DNA of 64,000 nucleotides. Source: Desulfovibrio mangrovi. Its GTDB lineage: Bacteria; Desulfobacterota; Desulfovibrionia; Desulfovibrionales; Desulfovibrionaceae. Of this stretch, positions 45,130-54,323 are shown in pieces; within the stretch, counting starts at the first letter, position 1; each line of letters opens with the position of its first letter. The notes beneath the pieces are model-generated. The model was not told where the DNA came from and ran no database searches. It was given only the letters and a program-made list of their open reading frames with translations. The translations under genes were made by a program, and so were the position numbers. The stretch lies in NCBI RefSeq assembly GCF_026230175.1, contig NZ_CP104208.1, positions 1,612,001 to 1,676,000 on the forward strand. The letters run 5' to 3'.

Positions 45130-46692
45130 TCAATTATCAGCGGATTGCGCCTGCATCTCGGCAATGATCGTCTTCAGTTCAGCCGCCCTCCGGGCAAGCT
45201 CCTGAACGGCCAATGCGGATTCATGCATGGCAAGAGCATTTTCTTCAGCAGAATGGGAAATGTGCTCCGTAGATGCCACAATCTCGTCGCTGGCCGCAGA
45301 CTGCTGCTCTGCCGCCGCTGCAATATCACGCACATGGTCGGCAGTTCGCTCTACGAAATGTACGATCTCTTCCAGCACGTTGCCCGACGCAGCAGCAAGC
45401 TCCGCATTCTCCTTGATGGCGTTGGCCGCATTCTCTGAAGACCCCCTGCTCTTGTGGGTGCTTTCCTGAATGCTGCTGATGGCGGTGGTCACTTCCTTGG
45501 TGGCCTGCATGGTCTTTTCCGCAAGCTTGCGCACCTCATCCGCCACCACGGCAAAACCGCGTCCGTACTCACCGGCACGGGCTGCCTCGATGGCTGCGTT
45601 CAGGGCAAGCAGGTTGGTCTGATCCGCAATGTCGTTGATTACACCAATCACGGCACCAATGCTCTCTGCCTGCTCGCCCAGCATGTCCATATCATCCTTG
45701 AGACGGATGGCATCTCCATACACGCGTTCGGTCAGCTTGCGGGATTCATCAACCACACGTGCGCCTTCCTGCGCCTTGGAGCGCGCCGAATCCGCAAGGC
45801 TGGCTGCATTGCCTGCGCCCTTGGCTACCTCCACCACGGAAGCGTTCATCTGCTCCATGGAAAGAGAAACCTCACGGGTGCGTTCCTGCTGGGCGCGGCT
45901 TGTGGCGGCGGACTGTTCCACCTGTGCGGAGAGTTCCTCCGCAGCAGCAGCAAGGCCATTGGAGATGTCAGTAGCCTCCGCGGCGGAACGCGAAATCATC
46001 TCGTTATGAGCACAGATTTCGGCTTCCTTCTGCTTCAGGGCGGTCATGTCCAGATACAGGCAAAACCCGCCGATGCATTTGCCGCCCATGTCATACAGGG
46101 GATACACATTGGCAAGCACGTGGCGAACCCCGCCCTTGTGTCCCTTGACACTCACCTCAAGGTTCTGGAAGACCTTGCCGCTTTCAATGGACTGCCCCAC
46201 TGCAGTTTTACGCGAGGGGTCGTTATAGAAAATATCTGCAAGAGTCCGTCCGTACTGACGCTCCGGCGGGCCGTCTATTTCCAGCATATCCATGCACGCG
46301 TTGTTGGTATACAGGGCACGTTCCTTGGTATCCACAAGAAGGAAAGGCGTAGGCAACCCTTCGATAATCCCCTTCTTAATTCCCATTTCCTTGAGAAAGG
46401 CCGTAGCCAGCGCTTGAACGGACTTAGCAAGGCTGTCGCCTTCCTCCACGCTCAGTGTCGCGGAAAAATCACCGCCCGTCATGGCGGCAGCATACGCCTC
46501 CATCTTCTTCAAGGCACCGCTTGCCTGTTTCAATCCGTACAGGGCGCCCCCCATGCACGCTACCGCAAACAACGCCGTAACAGGCAACCAGAAGCCTGTT
46601 GCGCCTCCTGTCAAGAACGCGGCAACAACCATGAGAATGACACCGCACGCTCCCGCCCCAAGCACCAGCGTGATAAATCGCTCGCTCTTCAT
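45130..46692 (-). CDS. Methyl-accepting chemotaxis protein with cytoplasmic PAS domain
   Basis: A 520-residue chemoreceptor with two closely spaced N-terminal helices (about 7-27 and 33-53) and essentially no periplasmic domain. A HAMP-like segment is followed by a PAS domain (about 125-240: [30 protein letters not shown]...[12 protein letters not shown]). The MCP signalling domain has the tip [42 protein letters not shown]. This layout suits sensing of cytoplasmic signals such as redox state. ATG 46692 has GGAGAG/AAAGAG upstream; the open frame extends far upstream to 46995 but lacks coding character there. Confidence 0.9.
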   Translation of the reverse strand: MKSERFITLVLGAGACGVILMVVAAFLTGGATGFWLPVTALFAVACMGGALYGLKQASGALKKMEAYAAAMTGGDFSATLSVEEGDSLAKSVQALATAFLKEMGIKKGIIEGLPTPFLLVDTKERALYTNNACMDMLEIDGPPERQYGRTLADIFYNDPSRKTAVGQSIESGKVFQNLEVSVKGHKGGVRHVLANVYPLYDMGGKCIGGFCLYLDMTALKQKEAEICAHNEMISRSAAEATDISNGLAAAAEELSAQVEQSAATSRAQQERTREVSLSMEQMNASVVEVAKGAGNAASLADSARSKAQEGARVVDESRKLTERVYGDAIRLKDDMDMLGEQAESIGAVIGVINDIADQTNLLALNAAIEAARAGEYGRGFAVVADEVRKLAEKTMQATKEVTTAISSIQESTHKSRGSSENAANAIKENAELAAASGNVLEEIVHFVERTADHVRDIAAAAEQQSAASDEIVASTEHISHSAEENALAMHESALAVQELARRAAELKTIIAEMQAQSADN

Positions 46693-46950
46693 ACTCTTTA
46701 CACTCTCCACTATAGGCCAGTTCAAAAGAACAATCGGATAGACGGTAAAACCTACCGCACGAACTGCTTTCGAGTCCAGTATATCGATATAATGCAGAAT
46801 CGGCAGAAGACAAAAACGCAATAGGGACGTGTAAAATATTGGTAAATTGGCAATTCTGGCGGGCGCAAAATCGGTCCAACCAATAGAGCAGCAATTGGCT
46901 GTAGCAGAATCGGGTAAAGGGAAAAGAAGAAAAGAGAGGAAGGGGGAGAA

Positions 46951-46986
46951 AAGGAAAAGCCCGCCGCTGCGGGGGCAGCGGCGGGC
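46951..46986 (-). terminator. Terminator of the 78-residue protein gene
   Basis: Perfect 12-bp stem GCCCGCCGCTGC / GCAGCGGCGGGC (46959-46970 with 46975-46986) followed by TTTTCCTTTTC on the minus strand, 41 bp after the stop. Confidence 0.88.
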
Positions 46987-47027
46987 ACCAACCATGCTTC
47001 AACGTCACAACCGCAAATGAAAAGACC

Positions 47028-47264
47028 CTAGCCCAAAGTCTTCTCCGCGATCATGCGAAACTGTTTGAGTCCCTTTGAGTCATGCCTGAACTCACTGGAA
47101 GGGCATTTGACGCACGTTTCGCCATAGCGGCGATACAACATGGCTGCCTTGCCGTGGGAAATATTCTTCCCGCCTCCGGTTACCACATTCCCGGAAGGGG
47201 TAAATTCCATTCCCATGCTCCTAGCCACATCAAAAAACCTGACAGCAAACTCATCTGGCTTCAT
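47028..47264 (-). CDS. Uncharacterised small protein with a CxxC motif
   Basis: A 78-residue protein beginning MKPDEFAVRFFDVARSMGMEF, with GNVVTGGGKNISHGKAAMLYRRYGETCVKCPSSEF. The strong GGAGG site 7 bp before ATG 47264 and a good terminator support a real gene. The TCVKC pair and nearby His could bind a metal, but no family is recognised. It is monocistronic, divergent from the region leading to the 115-residue gene. Confidence 0.7.
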   Translation of the reverse strand: MKPDEFAVRFFDVARSMGMEFTPSGNVVTGGGKNISHGKAAMLYRRYGETCVKCPSSEFRHDSKGLKQFRMIAEKTLG

Positions 47265-47688
47265 CGGGGAACCTCCGTAGCTCAAAGGGGTTTTTGCAGT
47301 TCAGCATGATGGCCGTCCACGATGGAACGGTAACGTACTCAATGCCTCAAACCCTCTCCGAAACCAGTCCGACCCACAGATTAGGTTTCGAACAGGAACG
47401 AGGACTTCTCCAGCACAGGTATAAACTCATAATCAAATGACTACGTCAAGAGAATCAAAATAGGTTGAACACACAATTCAAGCGATTCGTTTCGTCGCAC
47501 AACTGCAACATCCCTGAACGGCTAACACATAAGAGTTTAAACCTTTCAAGAAACTCATCAGACACACAAGCTATGAGTTTTACTCTCAATTCGACAAGTT
47601 ACGAGAATCTTCCGGCCTCCAACCTATGAAGAATCTTCAAAATCGGAAGGCGCTCAAAAAAAAAACCAACAAAAATTCATTTTTTATG

Positions 47689-47719
47689 TTGACCAGCTAA
47701 TAATAATCGTTACTATTAG
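47689..47719 (+). promoter_or_regulatory. Promoter with Fur-like AT-rich dyad
   Basis: -35 TTGACC (47689-47694) and -10-like TACTAT 16 bp downstream. A 23-bp dyad (47697-47719), CTAATA.TAA-TCG-TTA.TATTAG with one mismatched pair, covers spacer and -10. It shares about 10 of 14 informative positions with a 7-1-7 Fur consensus. The whole gap 47265-47872 is otherwise gene-free and AT-rich between 47400 and 47700. Confidence 0.5.
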
Positions 47720-47768
47720 AACCAAGAAGAGCAGACAGCTCTCCCTTCACAAGGCATGCACCGTCTTG

Positions 47769-47801
47769 ATCGGGGCCGGGGTGTGGCAGCCCGGTCCCGA
47801 T
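47769..47801 (+). promoter_or_regulatory. Stable leader hairpin of the 115-residue gene
   Basis: Twelve-pair stem ATCGGGGCCGGG / CCCGGTCCCGAT (one G-T pair) with a 9-nt loop, in the presumed 5' leader. No T-run follows, so it is not a terminator. It could protect the mRNA or control its translation. Confidence 0.55.
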
Positions 47802-47872
47802 AACAAGACAACATCGGGAAGAACACGGCACATAACGCCGGATAAATATTTCAGCCAACCAAGGAGGATGAT

Positions 47873-48220
47873 ATGGGTCTTCTTTCTCAGTTCGGTCACC
47901 TGGATATAGATTGGAACCTCAGCCCTGAACATGCAGTGACCATGTATCTGGAATGGGGGAACAACGACTGGCATGCGGAATATCCGCCTGTACGGTCCAA
48001 GGCCGACTACTCAACATACTTTGTGGTTGATATGTGGGGAGAAAAGCCCGTCGTCCGCCTGGTTCGCCGCAACTCCGAGGCAGCGGAAGAGCTGGTAACC
48101 ATTCCGCTCCCCAATCGCCTGGCAAACAAGCTTCTTGAAGAATTCGGCGACCTCAAGTGTATTATGGAACCCACCAAGGAAATCAAGGCTTGGCTCAGAA
48201 AGGAGCTTGGACACGATTAG
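47873..48220 (+). CDS. Uncharacterised 115-residue soluble protein
   Basis: It begins MGLLSQFGHLDIDWNLSPEHAVTMYLEWGN and is rich in Trp and acidic residues (NNDWHAEYPPV, VVDMWGEKPVVRLVRR), ending KEIKAWLRKELGHD. No signal peptide or membrane helix is present. A near-perfect ribosome site (AAGGAGG) precedes the ATG. A long structured leader, a palindromic promoter and a strong terminator suggest high or regulated expression. No family was recognised. Confidence 0.75.
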   Translation: MGLLSQFGHLDIDWNLSPEHAVTMYLEWGNNDWHAEYPPVRSKADYSTYFVVDMWGEKPVVRLVRRNSEAAEELVTIPLPNRLANKLLEEFGDLKCIMEPTKEIKAWLRKELGHD

Positions 48221-48276
48221 CCCTTGCAGCGTCAGTAACAACACTCCATTGCACCCCATGTGGCTCTCATGAAAAT

Positions 48277-48320
48277 AGCGCCCGCACCGGTATCGGGACC
48301 GGGGCGGGCGCTCCTCTTTT
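48277..48320 (+). terminator. Terminator of the 115-residue gene
   Basis: Stem AGCGCCCGC-CCGGT / ACCGG-GCGGGCGCT with one internal mismatch, then CCTCTTTT. Lies 57 bp after the stop, facing the end of recD2. Confidence 0.85.
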
Positions 48321-48346
48321 GCCATGTGAACTGCAGGTCGGCGCAA

Positions 48347-50566
48347 TTAACGGGCGGCAAGCCTCTGTGCCAGCCGCGTATACCGCTTCTGCATCTTGTT
48401 GTTCTTTACCGCCATGGTCAGCGCCTTGGGGGCTCCCACAAGAATGACCAGTTTCTTGCCTCTGGTAACGCCCGTGTAAATAAGATTGCGTTGCAGCAAA
48501 ACATAGTGCTGCGTCAGCACTGGGATAACCACTGCGGGGTATTCCGACCCCTGCGACTTGTGGATGGAAATGGCATAGGCGGGCACAAGCTCGTCCAGCT
48601 CGTTGAAGGCGTAGATGACGTTCTTCTCGTCATCGAACCTGACGGTGATTTCCTTTTCCTTGGGATTCACCACGCAGACACGTCCGATGTCACCGTTGAA
48701 GACATCCTTGTCGTAGTTGTTGCGGATCTGCATGACCTTGTCATCCAGCCGAAACTCGCGCTCTCCCCGCTTGAGAAGCTCCCCTCTGGGATTCAGGGCC
48801 TGCTGCAGCAGCAGGTTGAGATTACCCGCACCGGCCGATCCCTTGTGCATGGGGGTAAGCACCTGAATGTCATTGAACCTGTCCATGCCGAACCGGCGGG
48901 GGATATGGTTCTTCACCAGATCCACTATCATGGCGGCGCAACGGTCCGGCTCATCCTGCCTGATGAAATAGAAATCCGTAAGCTGGTCCTTGGAGGCTTC
49001 CAGATACGGCACCTCGCCGCAGTTGATCTTGTGCGCGTTGGTAATGATGTCCGATTCCTGCGCCTGACGGAATACCTCCGTCAGTTCCACCACATCCACC
49101 ACACCGGATGAAATGACATCCCGCAGCACGTTGCCCGGTCCGACGGAAGGCAACTGGTGCACGTCCCCCACGAAGATGACCGTGGCCCCCAGCGGCACAG
49201 CCTTGAGCAGGTGGAACATGAGCATGGTGTCCATCATGGACGCCTCGTCCACCACCAGCAGGCCGCAGGCAAGGGGATTATCCTCGTTGCGCTGGAAGCC
49301 GTCTTCCCGCGGAGAATACTCCAGCAGACGGTGAATGGTCTTCGCCTCCTCGCCGGAGGTCTCGAACATGCGCTTGGCGGCCCGCCCCGTCGGGGCACAG
49401 AGCAGCACTCTGGCCTTGAGGGAACGGAACACCTTGATGATGGCATTGGTGATGGTGGTTTTACCGGTACCGGGTCCCCCGGTCAGCACCATGACCTTGG
49501 CGCGCGCGGCAGTACGCACAGCCTCAAGCTGAGCCTCGGCAAGCTTTATGCCGAGATCGCCCACCACCTTGTCCACCACTTCGTCCGAGCGGGGAATCTC
49601 CACAGACTTGGGCGACCCCAGCAGCCTGCGCAGATACGTGGAAATACCGGCTTCGTAGGCATGAAAACGAGTGAGATACACAGCCTCGTCGTCGCCTTCC
49701 AACGGTTCCAGCACCACCCGCTCTTCACGCTTCAGGGCATGAATGGCATCCTCAATGAGATCGTACTGGATATCCAGCTCGGCAGCGGTCTTGGCCACCA
49801 GCTTCTCAAGGGGATAATAGACGTGCCCTTCCTCGGTGATTTTCTTGAGGGTATACAGGGTACCAGCTTCGGCCCGCAGGGGGGAATCCTTCTCAAAGCC
49901 CAGCTTGCGCGCCACGGCGTCTGCAGTAAGGAAGCCTATGCCATGGATGTCCATGGCAAGACGGTAGGGATTCTCCTGCACCACGGTCAGGGCATGCTTG
50001 CCATAGAAGCGATAGATGCGCACGGCATAGGCCGTGGACACCCCGTGCGGCTGCAGGAACATGATCAGATCGCGGATGCCGCGATGCTCGCTCCACCCCT
50101 CCTGCACGGCTTCGGCCGTTTTCTTGCCGATGCCCTCCACCTCCAGCAGGCGCTCAGGCTCATGATCCAGCACATGGAAGGTCTTTTCACCAAACGCCGC
50201 AACAATGCGTTCCGCCGTCTTGGGCCCCACTCCGTGAATGAGGCCGGATCCCAGATAATGCCGGATGCCCTCCACATGTGCAGGCAGCACGGTCTGGTGC
50301 CGTTGCATGTGCAGCTGCCTGCCGAAACGGGGATTATTGACCCAGTCGCCCCAGATTTCGAGAGAAACGCCGGGTTGCGGATCGGCCATGTGCCCCACAA
50401 CGGCCACACTGTCGCCCGTGGAAGTCTTGAGGCTGAAAACGGTGTAGCCGTTCTCCTCGTTATGAAAGACCACCCGCTCCAGCGAGCCTTTCAAGGCCAC
50501 CGGCGCGGTCTGGTCCTCAGCCTCTCCGGAGGCATCGAGTAAGGATTTCTGCTGCATGCGGGTCAT
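48347..50566 (-). CDS. recD2: RecD2-type ATP-dependent 5'-3' DNA helicase
   Basis: A 739-residue SF1B helicase of the stand-alone RecD2 (RecD/TraA) type. An OB-like N-terminal part (about 25-95) is followed by tandem helix-hairpin-helix motifs (GVGPKTAERIV, EVEGIGKKTAEAV). The helicase core contains Walker A LTGGPGTGKTT, Walker B LLVVDEASMMD, motif III VGDVHQLPSVGPG and motif VI ISIHKSQGSEYP...YTGVTRGKK. It acts in DNA repair and recombination without RecBC. ATG 50566 lies 15 bp after aroC, so the genes are probably cotranscribed; ATG 50557 is an alternative. Confidence 0.93.
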   Translation of the reverse strand: MTRMQQKSLLDASGEAEDQTAPVALKGSLERVVFHNEENGYTVFSLKTSTGDSVAVVGHMADPQPGVSLEIWGDWVNNPRFGRQLHMQRHQTVLPAHVEGIRHYLGSGLIHGVGPKTAERIVAAFGEKTFHVLDHEPERLLEVEGIGKKTAEAVQEGWSEHRGIRDLIMFLQPHGVSTAYAVRIYRFYGKHALTVVQENPYRLAMDIHGIGFLTADAVARKLGFEKDSPLRAEAGTLYTLKKITEEGHVYYPLEKLVAKTAAELDIQYDLIEDAIHALKREERVVLEPLEGDDEAVYLTRFHAYEAGISTYLRRLLGSPKSVEIPRSDEVVDKVVGDLGIKLAEAQLEAVRTAARAKVMVLTGGPGTGKTTITNAIIKVFRSLKARVLLCAPTGRAAKRMFETSGEEAKTIHRLLEYSPREDGFQRNEDNPLACGLLVVDEASMMDTMLMFHLLKAVPLGATVIFVGDVHQLPSVGPGNVLRDVISSGVVDVVELTEVFRQAQESDIITNAHKINCGEVPYLEASKDQLTDFYFIRQDEPDRCAAMIVDLVKNHIPRRFGMDRFNDIQVLTPMHKGSAGAGNLNLLLQQALNPRGELLKRGEREFRLDDKVMQIRNNYDKDVFNGDIGRVCVVNPKEKEITVRFDDEKNVIYAFNELDELVPAYAISIHKSQGSEYPAVVIPVLTQHYVLLQRNLIYTGVTRGKKLVILVGAPKALTMAVKNNKMQKRYTRLAQRLAAR

Positions 50567-50581
50567 GTACCGGCAGACGGC

Positions 50582-51682
50582 CTACAGGTCAAACTCGTCC
50601 AGCTCCATGAGGCCGGAAAGCGGCGACAGGGTCTGGCGGGCCTGCATGAGCATAAGGTCAGCCAGCACGAGACAGACCATAGACTTGAGCACCGGTACCA
50701 CACGGGGAATGGCACAAATGTCGTGCCTGCCGCCGATGCGGATGGTACGTTCCTCGCCCTGCCGTGTTGTGGTCGTCTGTTCCTTGGCTATGGAAGGAAT
50801 GGGCTTGATGGCCGCACGGGCCACAACGGGCATGCCGTTGGAAATGCCGCCCAGAATGCCGCCAGCATGGTTGGAGACAAAGGCATTCTCCCGCATGGGA
50901 TCGTTGTTCTCGCTGCCACGCATGCGCGCCGCACCGAATCCGCTGCCTATTTCCACACCTTTCACCGCGCCCACGCTCATCAGGGCATAAGCAAGAAGAG
51001 CGTCCAGCTTGTCGAACACCGGCTCGCCAAGCCCTGCGGGAACACCAAGGGCTTCTATCTGCACAATGCCACCGAGGGTGTCGCCATCGGATTTCACATC
51101 ATGCACAAGGCTTTCCCAGCCGCTTATCACGTCGGGATCGGGGGAAAAGAACGGTCTGTCCTGCGCTCCCTCGGGGTCAACAACATCCGCCCTTATACCG
51201 CCTAGTTCCACGGTGTAAGCGCGAACAGTCACGCCCTGCGCAGCCAGAAACTGCTGGGCAATGGCACCGCCGGCAACACGGCTCACGGTCTCTCGGCCGG
51301 AAGAACGGCCACCACCGCGATAGTCGCGGAAGCCGAACTTGCGGTCAAAGGTATAGTCCGCATGGCCCGGACGCCACACATGCATGATTTCGCTGTAGTC
51401 GTGGGAACGCTGGTCTGTATTCTCGACCATGAATCCGATGGGGGTGCCGGTCGTCCGGCCCTCAAACACGCCGGACAGGATGCGCACCCTGTCCGCCTCC
51501 TTGCGCGCGGTGGCTGCAAGGCCACCCTGACCGGGCTTGCGCTTGTCCAGCTCGCGCTGGATATCCTCTTCGCTCAGTTCGATACCGGAAGGACACCCGT
51601 CCACCACGCCGCCAAGGGCGGGACCGTGGGATTCACCAAATGTCGTCAGCCGGAACATCCGGCCGAAGGTGCTGCCGCTCAT
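50582..51682 (-). CDS. aroC: Chorismate synthase
   Basis: A 366-residue chorismate synthase, the last step of the shikimate pathway (EPSP to chorismate, needing reduced FMN). It has all signatures: [53 protein letters not shown], and [21 protein letters not shown] 51682 is chosen for AGGAG 8 bp upstream; an ATG two codons earlier is too near the site. In the same strand run as usp and aroL. Confidence 0.97.
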   Translation of the reverse strand: MSGSTFGRMFRLTTFGESHGPALGGVVDGCPSGIELSEEDIQRELDKRKPGQGGLAATARKEADRVRILSGVFEGRTTGTPIGFMVENTDQRSHDYSEIMHVWRPGHADYTFDRKFGFRDYRGGGRSSGRETVSRVAGGAIAQQFLAAQGVTVRAYTVELGGIRADVVDPEGAQDRPFFSPDPDVISGWESLVHDVKSDGDTLGGIVQIEALGVPAGLGEPVFDKLDALLAYALMSVGAVKGVEIGSGFGAARMRGSENNDPMRENAFVSNHAGGILGGISNGMPVVARAAIKPIPSIAKEQTTTTRQGEERTIRIGGRHDICAIPRVVPVLKSMVCLVLADLMLMQARQTLSPLSGLMELDEFDL

Positions 51683-51828
51683 ACACATTCTCCTGAAGGG
51701 TTGTTGGCGATACGTCCGCTCGTACACGGGGCCGAACGGGGCGGACATGAATCACACATGGTTCTTTCTGCATAGCCAACATGCGCGGCATAACGGAACA
51801 AGACCCCGGCTCCGGAAACCGGAACCGG

Positions 51829-51863
51829 AAAAGAAGGACAGCCGGAGGCATTCCGCCTCCGGC
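51829..51863 (-). terminator. Stem-loop after the universal stress protein gene
   Basis: Perfect 9-bp stem GCCGGAGGC / GCCTCCGGC (51841-51849 with 51855-51863), with TGTCCTTCTTTTCC following on the minus strand. The T-run is interrupted, so partial read-through to aroC is possible. Confidence 0.6.
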
Positions 51864-51880
51864 CATTCAGATGCTATTAT

Positions 51881-52303
51881 CTAGCGCACCACGGTAACGG
51901 GGCACGCGGCAATCTGCAGCACCCTGTGGGTGGTGCTGCCGACCAGCAGGCCTTCCAGCTCGGAGTGCCCGCGCGATCCCATGACAATGAGATCACACTT
52001 TTCAAAATCAGCCAGTTCGATGATGGCATCTTCAATGGGACCTTCCATGATCTTGTCTATGAAAGGCACCTTTGCGGCGCGCAGCATCTCGCGGAAGGGA
52101 TTGAGCAACTCATCGGAGCGCTTGGTCAGGCTTTCCTTGGCCTGGTCGTAGGCCTCAGAACTGAGCATGGGCGGAACCTGCATGCGACAGTTGAGCAGGA
52201 CAATTTCCGCGCCGACCAGCTTGGAAAAATCAGCGGCATATCTGGTGGCCTTGAGGGAATACTCGGAACCGTCCACTGGAACCAGAATCTTTTTGATCTG
52301 CAT
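51881..52303 (-). CDS. Universal stress protein (UspA family)
   Basis: A 140-residue Usp with KKILVPVDGSEYS at the N-terminus and the ATP-binding C-terminal motif IVMGSRGHSELEGLLVGSTTHRVL (G-2x-G-9x-G-S/T), so it is of the nucleotide-binding subclass. AAGGAG lies 8 bp before ATG 52303. Located between aroL and aroC on the same strand; its role is probably general stress or energy sensing. Confidence 0.93.
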   Translation of the reverse strand: MQIKKILVPVDGSEYSLKATRYAADFSKLVGAEIVLLNCRMQVPPMLSSEAYDQAKESLTKRSDELLNPFREMLRAAKVPFIDKIMEGPIEDAIIELADFEKCDLIVMGSRGHSELEGLLVGSTTHRVLQIAACPVTVVR

Positions 52304-52377
52304 GGCGAAACTCCTTGAGTCATGAGCAGAACAGAATACCACAGTACATGGGAAACACTTGTTCCATCACTATATAA

Positions 52378-52908
52378 CTACGGAATTTCGCCCTTTTCAA
52401 GCACTTGCATGACGGAAGCCACAATTTCTCCCACCGGCTGGGTGGCATCCTCCAGCATATGCGCAGCAGCGGCATACATGGGAGCCCGCTCCCTGAGCAC
52501 TTCCGCCACCTCATCCGCAACGCTTTTTCCCGTCAAAGAGGGGCGCTGGGCATGCAACGGATCAACACTCAGCCGCTCGGCAAGGACATCTGCAGAGGCT
52601 GTCAGCAGCACGACCAGTCCGCTTTCACGCATAAGATCTCGGTTCTGTGCACGGAGCACCATGCCACCACCAGTTGCGATCACAATGGCATCTTCACCAC
52701 TCAGGGCGCGCAGGGCTGCTGTTTCCATATCGCGAAAAGCATCCCAGCCCCGCCGCTCCACTATGTCGGCAATGGCGCAACCGGCGCCACGGACGACCAC
52801 CTCGTCCGTATCCGTGAACCGCCACCCCAATGCTTCGGCCAACGCCTTGCCCACTGTTGTCTTGCCGCAGGCTCTCGGTCCCACCAGATATATGCGTCGG
52901 GTCTGCAT
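52378..52908 (-). CDS. aroL: Shikimate kinase
   Basis: A 176-residue shikimate kinase that phosphorylates shikimate at the 3-position. P-loop GPRACGKTTVGKALAEALGW, shikimate-binding DTDE and GWDAFRDMET, and IATGGGMVLRAQN are all present. The adenine/LID region LHAQRPSLTGKS is also in place. ATG 52908 with AAGGAG upstream is chosen over a long upstream extension. Whether it is AroK or AroL in type cannot be told. It is divergent from mltA and heads the aroL-usp-aroC-recD2 strand run. Confidence 0.93.
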   Translation of the reverse strand: MQTRRIYLVGPRACGKTTVGKALAEALGWRFTDTDEVVVRGAGCAIADIVERRGWDAFRDMETAALRALSGEDAIVIATGGGMVLRAQNRDLMRESGLVVLLTASADVLAERLSVDPLHAQRPSLTGKSVADEVAEVLRERAPMYAAAAHMLEDATQPVGEIVASVMQVLEKGEIP

Positions 52909-53118
52909 GTTACGCTCCTTGATTCCCGTAATGACTGCCCTATAACCTACGCGCATACGCCACAGCCTGCAACATGCAGGCTCCCGTGGGGAGCAGTACG
53001 GCTCCCTCAAGCAAGGCAAAAAACATGAACGAGCCCCTTACCCCACCCTTTTGCCCCGCCGTTTTTAATGCTACAAGCGGCTTGATTCCAACAGACATGC
53101 GCCTTTCAAGGAGCTTCA

Positions 53119-54312
53119 ATGCACTTCAAAAACAGCACTTTTTCACGTCTGGCCTGCCTTGCCCTCGTCTGCATCATGCTTGCGGCCTGCGCCAAGCGCC
53201 CGACGACGGAATATACCCCCCTGTCCGAAAGCAAGGGGAACAGCATTGCCAAACAAATCGATATCACCAAGCAGGGGTTGACCTCATGGAACGACCTTGC
53301 CCCCGCTCTGGACAACTCCATTGCCTTCGTCAGCAAGAAACCGGCCTCCGGCATTGCCCTGCAACGCGACATTCTCACCGTTACGTGGGGCGAGCTTCGT
53401 GCCGGCCTGCTGCTCATGCGCAACCTGCTGCCGCAACTGGATGCCGACCCCACCCTTCTGGGCAGGCACTTCAGGTTCATCCAAATCACGCAGGACCCCA
53501 AATTCACCAGCTATTACGAGCCCGCCATAGAAGCGGACCTCAGCCCGTCCAGCGTCTATGCCTATCCCATTTATGCGCAGCCGGATGATCTGCAGTCCGT
53601 GAACCTCACGCAGTTTCACCCCAGATTCAAGGGGCAGACCCTGTACTACCGTATCGAGAACGGCAAGGTGGTTCCCTACTTCCATCGTGAAGACATAGAT
53701 TCCGATAAGAAGCTCGCGAACAAGGGACTGGAAATTGCGTGGGCCAAAGACCCCGTGGACATCTTCTTCCTGCAGGTGCAGGGCTCAGGCAGACTCATCC
53801 TGCCTGACGGCCAGGAAAAGCATGTGCTCTATGCAGGCAAGAACGGTCACCAGTATGTTTCTCTGGGACGCGTGATGAAAGAAGCCGGACTTCTTGATCC
53901 TGACAATGTCAGCATGCAGTCCATCCGCGATTATCTGAACAAGAACCCGCACAAGATGCAGGAACTCCTGAACACCAATCCCAGCTACGTCTTCTTCAGG
54001 CTCGCGGACAAGGGCCCCATAGGTGCCATCAATCAGGCACTGACAGCCCGGGTATCTCTGGCCACAGACCCGCAGCTGCTGCCCCTTGGCGGCCTGCTGG
54101 CCTTCACGGTTCCGTTGCCGGAAAAAGGCCCTGAAGGCGCATTCCGTCAGGGCAGTCCGTTCACGGGCATTGGTCTCGCGCAGGATACGGGCGGAGCCAT
54201 CAAGGGACATCGTCTGGATTTCTTCAGCGGCTATGGCGATGAGGCCACATGGGTTGCCGGCCACATGAACACACCCGGCAGCGTCTGGCTCATGCTGCCC
54301 CGCATCCCGTAA
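53119..54312 (+). CDS. mltA: Membrane-bound lytic murein transglycosylase A
   Basis: A 397-residue lipoprotein enzyme that cleaves peptidoglycan glycan strands to 1,6-anhydro products. The lipobox is LAAC (C24). Family blocks are present in order: FTSYYEPAIEADL, VDIFFLQVQGSGRLILPDG, NPSYVFFR, and the double-psi barrel AQDTGGAIKGHRLDFFSGYGDEA, whose aspartates include the catalytic residue. AAGGAG precedes the ATG. The two-component gene follows after 11 bp, suggesting coupled expression. Confidence 0.93.
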   Translation: MHFKNSTFSRLACLALVCIMLAACAKRPTTEYTPLSESKGNSIAKQIDITKQGLTSWNDLAPALDNSIAFVSKKPASGIALQRDILTVTWGELRAGLLLMRNLLPQLDADPTLLGRHFRFIQITQDPKFTSYYEPAIEADLSPSSVYAYPIYAQPDDLQSVNLTQFHPRFKGQTLYYRIENGKVVPYFHREDIDSDKKLANKGLEIAWAKDPVDIFFLQVQGSGRLILPDGQEKHVLYAGKNGHQYVSLGRVMKEAGLLDPDNVSMQSIRDYLNKNPHKMQELLNTNPSYVFFRLADKGPIGAINQALTARVSLATDPQLLPLGGLLAFTVPLPEKGPEGAFRQGSPFTGIGLAQDTGGAIKGHRLDFFSGYGDEATWVAGHMNTPGSVWLMLPRIP

Positions 54313-54323
54313 GAGGAGGCCTC

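Noticed and set aside
46693-46995. N-terminal extension of the PAS chemoreceptor frame
   Set aside because: The extension has no chemoreceptor-like or other coding character, and ATG 46692 has a ribosome site just before the first membrane helix.
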